This document shows positions 23,199 through 33,311 of a stretch of 64,000 nucleotides of DNA, in pieces. The first letter of the stretch is position 1, and every line of letters starts with the position of its first letter. A program made the translations under genes and the position numbers. The notes under the pieces were generated by a model, which saw only the letters and a list, made by a program, of their open reading frames with translations, had not been told where the DNA came from and made no database searches. The stretch lies in the NCBI GenBank assembly GCA_037575805.1, contig JAZHPD010000062.1, positions 1-64,000 of the forward strand, given 5' to 3'. This DNA comes from Lecanicillium sp. G3. Lineage: Eukaryota; Ascomycota; Sordariomycetes; Hypocreales; Cordycipitaceae.

Positions 23199-25333
23199 GC
23201 CAGCCGATACAGCTTTTCGATCGAAATGCTTTTGTCGGCGCAATGTATCAACACATTGAGTTTAATGTTGGGTAGCTTCTTTACGTAGACGAAGGATAGT
23301 AATACATAGCCCGCTAGTTCGGTGCATATAATCAAGCGGATTTAATCATGAAGCTTCCATCGCGAGGCAAACATCTGCTGCGTCAGCAGATTCTTGGAGT
23401 TTCGACGCTTTGCCACAAACGAATCGTGCTTCGCTCTCTCCACTAGACAATCACGTGCCTCGTGACTGCGCAAAGAATTGCTATGCCCTTTAGCGGCAGA
23501 AGATAACACTTTCTCAGAAACTGTCATATAAACATGATGCAACTACTTGTCTCAAATTTGATTTTACTACCTTCAGTCCGAAAACTTTTGAGCTGTGTTG
23601 ATGCTGTTGCAGCAGGCCGAGCCCGCCAGCAAGTTGGGTGGGGAGGGGAGTGCCTGAGATGAGATAACTCAAGTCGCTCGATGTGGGAGAGTGCGGGCGG
23701 GCGGACACTGACGCGTTTGCTGAGTGCTTCTCGCTTCGCTCTGCTCGGTCTTGCTCGGCCGGCGTTTGCCAATCATTGATCTTCATGGTCTGCTCGTGTA
23801 CGACAAGGTGCACGACATTTTGCAGATGGACCTAGCGAGCAAGCTGGCGGCATGATCCGCCCTTGGCTTGACCATCTTTCCTTGGCCGCGAAGCCCACTC
23901 TTGACAAAGTTTATTACTGGTATGATTAAAGCTTTTTTAAGCTACTGTGTCTGAGGTGACGCGCCCACCCATGCTTCATCAGTGACAGCTCCGTAGTAGA
24001 CTCTCTCTTGAGATTCCCAGTCTGACTACTCCGTAGTTTGGAGTCGGTGCCGTGGTGGGTCACCAAGATAATATTAGACACACTGCCGCAGCTACCATCG
24101 GCGCGCTCCAGAAGGAAAAGGGGCATCTGGAAGACGTGGCGCGGTTGCCAAGTGGATAATAAAGTTGGTTGGGCACAACGTGGCTGAGAGGAGAACAGCT
24201 ATTGCAGCTGCATAACGAGGAGCAGCGTGCCACGGCATCTACGTTACGACAACAGCCCAATCCCGCGTCGCTTACGCCACGTTATTTCAAGTAATAACTA
24301 CTTGGAGTGCTGGTATTAGTAGATGGTCGCATGTCGCTGTCGTTCTTTCCAACTTCGCTAACAATCTCGGGGCTGCTTCGCGCCTGGTCTGAGCGACGAC
24401 CTGTCTCTCCTCTGTATTAGCCCCCTTCCCTGCCCGGTCTTGGCTTTAAACAAGCCCCCCGGATAGTCAATCTCCGCGACTGTCTGGGGTGGATCTGGAA
24501 GTCGTGCCCCAGCCTGCATGCACGATTACTACGGTGGTCTTGAAGACAATTCAGGGTCAAGATTGCTTACCCGAGCTTACCAGAGGCCTTCAGAGCTTCT
24601 TGTTCGCCACCCGAATGCAGGGCGTATCATCGAATGTCACGTTCCGCCTAGAGTGAGGCGTCAAATATAGCCGTCTTAACTGTAGATTGCGACGCCCAAC
24701 ACACCACCTCTTGTTTGGTGTTTGGCAATAGCAGGAGGCACGCCAGGCTCGCCGTCTGTGGAGCCCACACCGTCCTACATAGTCAGATGTGACGGAGAGA
24801 TAAGCGTAATCCACTGTCTCACTGGAACGTGCCCCCCCTCCGTGTCGTGTTTAGGGAATTCCGTCTCTCAGCTGGGGAGCACGGTATAATCTACCAGTAT
24901 AGTGCCTGAGGTACCTACTAATACCGTGACCATGGCGCTGAACGAGCCCAGGCAGCGGGGTTCTGTGCAATGCTCTGCCGCGTAATGATGACGGTGCCCA
25001 AGGACAATTACAGTGCATCTTACTGTCGACGCTGGCCTGTCCTGCATGTACTCACCCTCTTCTCCGGCTCCAGCTGATGATGGAGGTGACCCTTCCACCT
25101 GATCCGGCGGACCGGGACCAGCCTACCGAGAGGGAAATGGCGCTTTACTTGTAAAAGGAGTCCCGGGCACATGAATTGGGGAACCCGTCCCAGCAACTAC
25201 GCACACTGTGGTGCTCACTAGCGGAGCGAAGAACGGAGACCCTTCGAGCCTCGTCCGGTACCGCTCTGGGACGATGGCCAGCTCAGCAAGTGTGGGTAGC
25301 CACTGGTTGGTGGCAAAGTTGCAGTCGAGTCGC

Positions 25334-25353
25334 ACAGGACAGGACAGGACAGG
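25334..25353. repeat. (ACAGG)4 tandem repeat
   Basis: Four perfect 5-bp units in intergenic DNA. Simple microsatellite. Confidence 0.85.
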
Positions 25354-25740
25354 GTACACAAGAGTGTGCATTTGGACAGACAGATGCGGTCAGGCTGGCA
25401 GAGGACATCCTGGCACTAGTTAATCTGCACCCTACTGGACGTCACGCTGTCGCAGAGCAGAGCCCAGGTAGGTTGGCAGCGCCATTCGGCGGCCTTTTCT
25501 TGAACCCCGTACGGAGTACAGCGCCATGTTACATCCGTTGTGGCCATCTACTGGCTCAACCCCTGTCCTTGTACTTGTCACTCACCCAAGACTGACTACC
25601 TCATTATTCTTTTCCTGAGTAGAGAGGGACGCAGGGCGGGCCTAGCTCCGTCCATGCCAGAAAGTCAAACTACCGCCAGTGCCGTAAGGTAACTAGCTCG
25701 CTGCTAAGATGGGCATGATGGGTGACGGACGGGGTTGGGT

Positions 25741-25776
25741 GGATGGCTGGCTGGCTGGCTGGCTGGATGGATGGGT
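25741..25776. repeat. (GGCT/GGAT)n microsatellite
   Basis: One GGAT, five GGCT and two GGAT units followed by GGGT. Simple tetranucleotide repeat in intergenic DNA. Confidence 0.85.
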
Positions 25777-26360
25777 GCACCACCACACAGGTGCCCATTT
25801 CGCACCAAGACCCAGCCTTTTCTCGCGCCATGCCTGGTCTTACAGGTAGGCGTTTGGTACTCGGGCCAGCCAGCGTGAGGCCGGTATTGCTTTGCTCAGC
25901 CAAAATGTGCCCTCTACCCTCCCTGTCGCACGTTTCGTCTGGGCGAGATGCAATTTTGAAACTGTCTCACCCCAAAATCCGACTAACAGGGCTCTGCTTT
26001 GTCGCTCTTGTTCATTACGACGACTTGGCAGTCAGCGCACCGGTATCGACCTGATCGGTGCTGCCTATCTGCTCGCACTCCAGTCCGCGTGTGCTTCTGG
26101 ATCGACGCCAACGTAATTAATACATGACGGCCCGGCCCCGGGAGTGTCAACTCTTTCAGAGCCAGGTCATCCCATCTCATCTGAGGCATCCCTCTGCTTT
26201 TGTTTCTGTCCTTATTTTATATTCAATTTCCAAACTTTCTTGGGCTTTGCTTCCCTTCAATTCATCTTTTACTTCTTCTCTCAAACTCCGTCCTCTGCAC
26301 ACTACTGCACATGGTGCCTTTCTAACCAGACAAGCCACGCATAAACCACAACAGCCTGAC

Positions 26361-28331
26361 ATGAGCGAAGCCGCCCTCATCAGTACAGAACGCGAAGGAT
26401 TTAAGAGATCTGCCACAGACTTGCTCGAGTTATTTCACAACACCCTTATTCTATCTCACGTTGTTGCATATTTACCACCATCTGGTATCGCCAAGCTCTC
26501 AGCGACGAACCGAGCCCTCCGAGACACCATCACTCACACGCCTGGCGTGTATCGTCATCTGGATCTGACGCCCGTCAAGAAAGTGCACACCGACTCGGGC
26601 GCTATTGATCGAGGAGGCGAAATCTGGAGAAACACACAGCTTGATGAGCATTTGACTGAAGACGAGTAAGTTTCTGCGCATCGACCGGTTATCCTATACA
26701 CTGTGATAAATATGACCTAATCCACCTTTCCATCGGTCGGCCACTGCTAATATTGTCTGTTTCAACCCAACTAGCTTCTATTCTGGGCCCTTGCGGGGAT
26801 TGTTCAAGAAGCTGCAAAACCGTCACATCTTGCAAGATGTTCAGACACTTGTTCTCGACGGCCTCTCCGTCACGTCGGATCTTATCCACGAGGTTATCAA
26901 TGACCCCAGCTTCAACGTGAGGCTGCTTTCTATCCGTGATGCGAAGAACCTTAACCACGGTAAGCTTCGAGGAGCCCTTCAGTATGCCTGCCGCCCAAGC
27001 CGAGATGGCAGTCCCCGTCTAAAAGGCCTTTATGTATTCGGCCCCAAGGACAGCGTACCTGCCACCCGCACCAATCCCGAGGTTGGCCACAACACAGCGA
27101 GAGTCAGCAGCGAGTGGAACCACAGAAGCCTGGGTTCGCTCAGCGAGACCCTGCAAAACAGAGGCGATGCCTGGTGGGAGATCAAAGGCCGTCAGGTCAA
27201 ACGTCCCGTGCCCGACGAGTGGGCGAACTGCTTGCTCGCTTGCAGCGGCACCATTGCTTTCGACGCGCTGCTTTGCCAAGGGCCTCGCCATCGCAACAGC
27301 CGTGTGGCGGCCAACTTCCCTACCCTCGCCGAGCACGGTCCCGCCATCGCTACGTATTCGCTCTCCGGCTGCGAGGGTTGCGGCAAAGCTCCTGAGGGCC
27401 TGGTCTCTGCCAACACACATGCGGCTGTAGATCTACCTCTGCTGGCGCCACCACCCATCATGTCTTCTTCGCTCCGCGCTGCGACGACACCCAGACCGGG
27501 CGCAGAGGCCGGCTTCGTGCCCCGCTGCGCTGACTGTGTACGCGAGCGGTACTGTTACTGCTGCAACAAGTGGTGGTGTGAATCTTGCTACCAACTTCCG
27601 GGTCAGAATGGCACAGGGGAGCCCGCGGTGATGGTCATGGACGACCTCGACCAGATGAGCTTTTGGGGAGATGAAATGGCGCTTGAAGACTTCGCGCCCA
27701 AGATAAAGGTACGAACTCAGATATGCAAGGAGTGTTTTGCTCGCGGCACAAGGCATCCCGACGACATATAGAATGTGACGTGATGTGGCAGCTTCCACGC
27801 GCCAGTGTGAACCAGCCAAAACTGTATGCTACAACCGCCGTCATGTTTGATATTTCATGGGTCTCATTCAAAATATACCAGATCGGCATTCATGCTAATG
27901 TGGAATCACAGCCCAGAATCACTAAGAGCTGCTGGGAGTGCGGCAATAGTGTAAGTAACCCGACTCTGTTGGCCATGGCGTGCTCTAATGTTCAATAGTG
28001 TGAAGATTGCATCAACAAAACGCAGCGAGTCTGCAAGAAATGTTGCGCTGGGTACTGTACCGTTCACAACGAGGGATCATCCTCTGAATTTGTAAGTCGA
28101 AGCCGTCTGCAGCATGGTAAGCCTGGCTAACGTATTCGCAGTGTGACTGTAAGTGGGATGAAGATGCACATTTATCTCTGCGGCTAGAGTACTGACAGTA
28201 TATATTCAGGGTGCGTGTCTCGCGGTCGCAGAATGGCCAAGTCAAAGAGCCCTGAGGGCAGTCCGCCGCCGGTCGGCATGCTGCGCGACTTCCGCCATCT
28301 CGACCATATGCGCCGACGGGCTGCGTTTTAA
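26361..28331 (+). CDS. F-box protein with Cys-rich C-terminus
   Basis: Probable substrate adaptor of an SCF ubiquitin ligase. Six exons, 26361-26665, 26775-27708, 27912-27950, 27999-28091, 28142-28148 and 28210-28331, give 499 residues in frame. The F-box-like region is near residues 20-60 (LLELFHNTLILSHVVAYLPP then IAKLSATNRALRDTI). The C-terminal third carries many zinc-ligand pairs: CEGCGKAPEG, CADCVRERYCYCCNKWWCESC, CWECGNSCEDC, CKKCCAGYCTVHNEGSSSEF and CDWC. Exon 5 is a 7-nt microexon (TGTGACT) needed to make CDWC. The junction between exons 2 and 3 is the least certain: the donor GTACGA at 27709 keeps phase, but the read-through KVRTQICKECF also looks coding. Identity as this fungal F-box family is good; targets unknown. 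Confidence 0.82.
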
Positions 28332-28858
28332 ACGCCCGTGTTTTTGTCCCCTTATATCCTTTGTTACAACACGCCATTTGCCGTCATTATTTATCGGCGT
28401 AACGGGTTGGCATAGGACACTGGGGAGCGGTATCAAGGAACGAACGATAGCGATATGCATTTGTCTTTTCATCAAGCCACAGACTGCGAGCTGATTGGGC
28501 GGAGTTATCGGGCCTCAGAGGACACGGCAAGTAGTTATTGATTAGCGAAAATCTCATCTCATGCTGGAATTGAAGAAGATTTCTATCTCAGGCCTATATA
28601 TTGCACACAAGCCCGGTAAAGTGGCAGCGCATCCTCTCGCTGCATGCCATGCCTGTGGAGCCACTGTAACGATCACGACTTTACGTTGTGATGCCGTAAT
28701 ATCACCAGTGACCCAGCTATTAGGCGAATCTGCATATCCTCTCGGATGAACGGAGCAATGACGATCGCCCAGCGAGTTGATTCATGCGCAAAGGCGCACC
28801 CCTAGTAATACCGAACCCCCCGAGCCCATTGGATTGGGAGTCTAACCAGGAGTTTGCC
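28332..28858. other. Intergenic region between convergent genes
   Basis: About 530 bp holding the 3' regions of the F-box and ARP6 genes. Nothing else recognised. Confidence 0.6.
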
Positions 28859-30263
28859 TCATACGGCGTCGGGGCCAGATGTGAATCTGCGCGCCACCCA
28901 AGCCTGGCCGTGCTCTTCGTACTGCTGCTTGGTGACCGCTAGCTTCTCAATGTTGGCGTGGTTCGCCAAGTTGGCTGCCCCGGTCCATGTACTCGTAACC
29001 GGATTCGCATGCCGCGCGACGCGGACGACACAGTCATCTGGAACCCGCTGGACGACCTCCTTCTGCAGCCGCTGGATGAAGCCGTCGAACATGGCATTGC
29101 CTCCGACCACCACCATGTTGGCAAGCAGGCCTGGCCATAGGCCTACCGGCAGCTCCTGTAGAGACTGGTGGATGATCTCAGCAATGCCTGGCTGGCGCAT
29201 ACCTATATCAGGCGGATTGAAGATGATCTCGGGTATCGTGAAGCGTTCGTTGCGCAATGTGAGAACATCTTCGTCCGCTTGTGCCGCGGCAAGTTTATGC
29301 GCCTTTGTATGATTCGCAGGATCGTATTCGCGCAAAGAACCTTTTGATTTCTTATGAAAGTCGGGGAGAATATAGTCTTTCGCAACGCCGCCTCCTGTAG
29401 CATAGTCTGGTCGTTTCTGGCCCCGGGTACCTTTCCACGACTTTTCCAAGTCGCCCTTGAAGTCCAGAGAGACGTAACATGCCAGCTCTTTCATCTCGTT
29501 GACAATATGGGGGTCGTTTCGGACGTCGAAGTGTCGGAGGGAGATTTGGCGCGCCATGTAGTTGGTGAGCAGCTTTCCCCCAACATCGAGTCGGCGCACA
29601 GCGGAATGCAGCGGGCGTCCTTGGAACACGGGCGTCACGGTTGTTTGAGAGTAGCCCGAATCGATGACTAGGAGGATTTCGGCGGGTATATTTGCGGCCG
29701 TAGCAGAATCGATCGGAGTTCGAAATAGAGACTGCACGTCTTGATAGGCATTAAAGGCAGGACCTGAGGTAAGCAGTTAGGCACTGTCAGGCGCGGCGGC
29801 GAGCAACATTATTCCGTCACGTACCAACTCCGCGATAGTAGCTGTCGAAGCCATATTCTTCGAATACTATCTGATCGCAGTTCGACTGCAGCACTGGCAA
29901 GCCGTTCGGCGGCTCTGCTAACACGAGCCTCGTCTCCATCGGATCGCAGGGCGTCAGCGCCTTGGGCCCGAAGAACTCGTAGTCCCAGATCTCCGACTGT
30001 ACCTCCCAGTTAACGACAAAACCCTTCTCCACCGGTCGCCGATATTGGATCTCGCCGAAATCAGTACACTTTGCGATTTCCGAGGCGACAAAGATTTTTC
30101 GCGTCCGGTCGCGGGCGATGCAGTTTGGGATGACGCGCGGTTCGTCGACCTGCCCGTCGCGGACAAAGCCGGCTTTCATAGTGCTCGCACCATTATCCAG
30201 GACAAACGTGGCCCTCGGCTTCGGCGGTGGCGCCGCAGCTTTTGGTTTCCGTCCCCCAGGCAT
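28859..30263 (-). CDS. arp6: Actin-related protein 6
   Basis: Nuclear actin-related subunit of the SWR1 complex, which deposits histone H2A.Z. Two exons, 30263-29825 and 29763-28859, join in phase 1 (donor GTACGT, acceptor CTCAG) and give 447 residues, normal length. The actin-fold start is FVLDNGASTMKAGF, the phosphate-2 loop region is LLVIDSGYSQTTVTPVFQG, and the third nucleotide-contact segment is NMVVVGGNAMFDGF. The ARP6-type block GGKLLTNYMARQISLRHFDV is clear. An in-frame ATG at 30347 would add 28 residues; I chose 30263 because the homologous N-termini start with a short basic Pro-rich segment like MPGGRKPKAAAPPPKP. Confidence 0.94.
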
Positions 30264-30732
30264 GTCGACTGCTGGTCGCTGGCGAACAGTGAAGAGGTGG
30301 AGGGAGTTTTGCGACAATGCGGCGTGAAGCCTTCGTAGCAGATTCATGTGGGGCTGGAAGTTACACGCGGCCGAGAAGCTTCTCCGATTTTGAAGTACGC
30401 AGCCGAATGCTAATTATTTCATGATACGGCCTTTGATGCTATTACTGGTACACAATTTATAAAACTACAAATTATTCGTCATGTCACCGAACATGCGTTA
30501 TACATGGTGCTGCCACCAGATTCTTCAGCTACAAAGGCCAAGCTACACGACGCGCATTCTTCATAGAAGGACAGAATTTGAGTGCATTTTTTATCAGCTA
30601 TTGCTATTGAGATATCCAGAGAGGTCGTGGTTGACACTTCCTCACTATGCCAGGCTTATGCAGGAACAAGATGTTGAATCGAATTCGCGTTAAGCCGAAG
30701 GAATAGGCGCGACGAGCAATCATGACCTTCAC
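30264..30732. other. Intergenic region
   Basis: About 470 bp with the ARP6 upstream region and the 3' end of the NMT1 gene. No gene or RNA recognised. Confidence 0.6.
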
Positions 30733-31924
30733 TTAAGCAGTAGTGAGGGTGCGCAGGCGGCGGAAGCCGCCGTTGCAGGCAACATCACACTGGAGCTCGA
30801 CCATGCGCTTCTGGTCACCGATAGGGTCCTGCGAGGCGCCGTCGAGAACCCATTCGAGGTGCTCGTTGGTGTAGTTGGGCACGAAGTCGGGCGACAGAAC
30901 TCCGAGGCGCTGGCCGTATTTAGTGACCTTGGTCCAGTCGCGCTGGACGTTCTGGAGGTCCGCGGAGAAGTAGGCGTAGCTGCGCTCGAAGATCTTGCGG
31001 TTGAGCTGCGAGCCCATGACGGGCTTGAAATCGACGTACTCGGCCCAAGCCCTCTCGGGCTCGCTGATGACAAAGTCGGTGGCGCGCTTGACGGCGCGGA
31101 GGAAGGCGCGAACCTTCTCGGGGTTCTCCTCCAGGAACTTGTCGTTGGCAATGTAGAGGATGGAGCAGAAGCAGCAGCAGCCAAGCTCAGCGAGCTCGTC
31201 AATGCGGAGCATCTGGACGTCCGACTTGGGGCGGCCCTGGCTCTCGAGCCACTCCTCAAGCTCGACCATCTGCACGTTCTCCAGGCCAATACCGGCATCG
31301 ATCTCGCCGTTCTTGATGGCCTTGGAGACGTTCATGCCGCAGCGGACGGCAGTGTAGTCCTCAGGGGTCAGGCCGTAGTGCTGCGTGAGCTCGTCAATCT
31401 GAATCTTGCCAAACTCTCCGACATAGCCAATCTTCTTGCCCTTGAGGGAGCGGAAGTCAGTCGTGATGCCAGAGTCCTTCAAGTAGACGACGCCAGTGAA
31501 GGGCTCGTCGAGGAGGCTGCCGATCGAAGTGACGGGGAAGTTGCGAGCCTTGGCCTGTTCTAAAAGTCAGATATTGAGTACAAAGTCGAAGGATCTGGTG
31601 ATGCTCACGGCGAGGGTGTGAATCATGGCCTTGAAACCCATGTTGACGTTGCCAGAGCCAATAATCTCGGTCACATCCTGCATCTCCGTTTAGCTTCCAT
31701 CTTGGCAAGTTGCTATCAACGACGCGTACTCACGCTGGGGTCATTGGGCTCAAGAAGAGCAACTTTGATGCCTTCAGCGGCGAAGAATCCCTTGCTCTGA
31801 GCGAGGTAAAGGGGGGCGTGGTACGGCGTAGCGTGCCTTGAGCTACAGTTAGCATTGATGCCTTGTGTGCTAGAATCAGTGTGGCTGACCAGTTGGTCAA
31901 GAAGGTGATCTTGTCAGTGGCCAT
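30733..31924 (-). CDS. nmt1: HMP-phosphate synthase NMT1/THI5
   Basis: Makes the thiamine pyrimidine precursor 4-amino-5-hydroxymethyl-2-methylpyrimidine phosphate from PLP and its own active-site histidine, an iron-dependent single-turnover reaction known from yeast Thi5. Four exons, 31924-31890, 31836-31734, 31677-31609 and 31554-30733, give 342 residues. K62 and H66 fall in MGFKAMIHTLA, and the iron-binding motif CCCFC falls at 195-199, the same numbering as the yeast enzyme, which confirms the splicing. Intron 1 has an unusual GTCAGC donor. The leader holds a TPP riboswitch in an intron, so expression is expected to fall when thiamine is plentiful. Confidence 0.97.
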
Positions 31925-31947
31925 GGTGAATTATCGAGCTCGATAAG

Positions 31948-32152
31948 CTGCGATGGTTAGTATCGCGGATGGGGGCAGTACAAGGGGGGAATATCAGATG
32001 CAGGTCCTTTCGCTGGTATTATCCAGATCAAGTTCGCCGGTATTTCTCAGATCAATACGCCGCCTCGCACGCGAGCATTGCTGCAGGTGCAGCTTGGCAG
32101 TGTAATGCGAGGCAAGCGAATGAACACCCGGTTGCAGTCTTGTATACGTTAC
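31948..32152 (-). other. 5'-leader intron carrying the TPP aptamer
   Basis: The acceptor is CATCGCAG, cutting just before 31947, with a perfect TACTAAC branch site at 31956-31962. The best upstream donor is GTAACG at 32152; GTATAC at 32147 is an alternative. The intron is about 205 nt and contains the whole riboswitch. Splice choice inside such introns is how fungal TPP riboswitches act. Confidence 0.75.
31997..32139 (-). promoter_or_regulatory. TPP riboswitch (THI element)
   Basis: The minus strand carries the conserved core CTGAGA (32045-32050), the flanking AATACC, and then TGATCTGGATAATACCAG and CGAAAGG of the P4/P5 pyrophosphate-sensing arm. P2 pairs GGTGTT (32123-32128) with AATACC (32039-32044). 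P3 pairs GCCTCGCA (32106-32113) with TGCGAGGC (32062-32069) around an extended variable loop, as in fungi. P1 may pair the segment at 32133-32139 with 31997-32002, with one bulge. Sequence and position before NMT1 make the call secure. TPP binding should change use of splice sites in the leader intron. Confidence 0.96.
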
Positions 32153-32189
32153 CTCGATCTTGGGATAGCTCCATAGCGAGAGGATTCAT
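32052..32189 (-). other. Upstream ORF in NMT1 leader
   Basis: The first ATG after the likely transcript start is at 32189. If the leader intron is kept, the uORF runs through the aptamer to a stop ending at 32052. If spliced at 32152/31947, it becomes a 17-codon uORF ending at 31931, six bases before the NMT1 ATG. Inferred from sequence; transcript start not known. Confidence 0.55.
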
Positions 32190-32311
32190 TCCTGCGGCGG
32201 ATTGTGTTATCCGTACCAGAAGGTTGGTTACAGTGATTCGGTTGTTGATAGGTTGGTTGTATATTGCGGGAGAGTAAAAGAGGGAAAAGTCCCGCATCCA
32301 GACACTGGCTG

Positions 32312-32319
32312 TTTTTATA
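32312..32319 (-). promoter_or_regulatory. TATA box of NMT1
   Basis: TATAAAAA on the minus strand, about 125 bp before the first upstream ATG and in a position expected for the core promoter. Confidence 0.5.
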
Positions 32320-33311
32320 TGCCGCAGGCGATGTCGGGACCTCAGCGCCTCTATTATCAACCAATTATATCATTCATTACGAAAGGAGCTATCTATTACT
32401 CCATTTATATCAGTTTGCGCCGGAGGCCAATTGGCCCCAGCTATTAGGTCAAGGTTACAAGGCGCAACCCAGAGGTGGATCAGCTAAACACAACCCCGCG
32501 CCTTCATGAGCCTTTTATAAGCGATCCATTTCCGGCACAGGATTGTGCAACGGTTGAACGGTGTGTGTTGTGCCCTTTCATTTCGATGCCATCATTTGCA
32601 ACTGGCTAGCAGCAGTTTCGTAAGGCGAAACTAAGAATGGAGACCAAGGAGACCAAGGAGTTGACAAACTGTGGTTCAACTACCTTCTGGTGAGTAACGA
32701 CTGTCCGTACCGATGACGTTTCGCAGCTTCATTTGCCAGCGCTCGTTCCAAGCCGTAGCTCCGACCTCAAGCTATATTGCCAGCCGCCAAATACAATTCT
32801 AGTTATCCTGTGACTGCCGTTAGCCTGCTGATCCTGTACATGGCTATTTCTCCATCACTGCACTACCCTCAACAAAAAAAAAATTGTAGGTCCGACTTCG
32901 TCTTGCTGCGGGGCACGGCAGGGATTAGAGTCAATATGTAGTCATTGTGGCGATACCTGTTAGCTAGCGGACATGTTTTCATGAAGGCTTTCCAATCACT
33001 GTGCAGATCCCAAGACTCCCATTTGGGCAGCCCATTGCAATCTTGTTCCCTGCCGCATTGCGACTGTGCCCGTGATATTCGGGCGGAATCCATACTAGCC
33101 GCTCAGCATCCTGTAACCCACCAGTCGAGTCTATCAAGCCATACTCCTTTGAACACGCCGTAGTGCGGCTCAGGCTGAGAATTCTGCCAGATATCGTATT
33201 CGACAGGATATCGAGTCGACCCAGACTCGGTCAAGCTATCGTTATGCTGTGCCAATCGGGTCTTGCCCTTCTCTGCTGTATATTTTAGCTCTATCGGCAA
33301 TGCCAGCAGTC
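32320..33311. other. Intergenic region
   Basis: About 1 kb between the NMT1 promoter and the 3' end of the NACHT-WD40 pseudogene. No gene, RNA or repeat recognised. Confidence 0.6.

Larger units (their letters stand above)
23199..26360. other. Long gene-free interval
   Basis: About 3.2 kb between divergent genes. It contains short tandem repeats at 25334-25353 and 25741-25776 and several copies of a TACGGAGTA-type motif (23989, 24026, 25509). The last 150 bp before the F-box gene are C/T-rich, as is usual for fungal promoters. No gene is supported; the many small frames have no recognisable composition or motifs. Confidence 0.65.

Noticed and set aside
30859..31563. 234-codon plus-strand frame
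   Set aside because: Antisense shadow of NMT1 exon 4, caused by strong codon bias.
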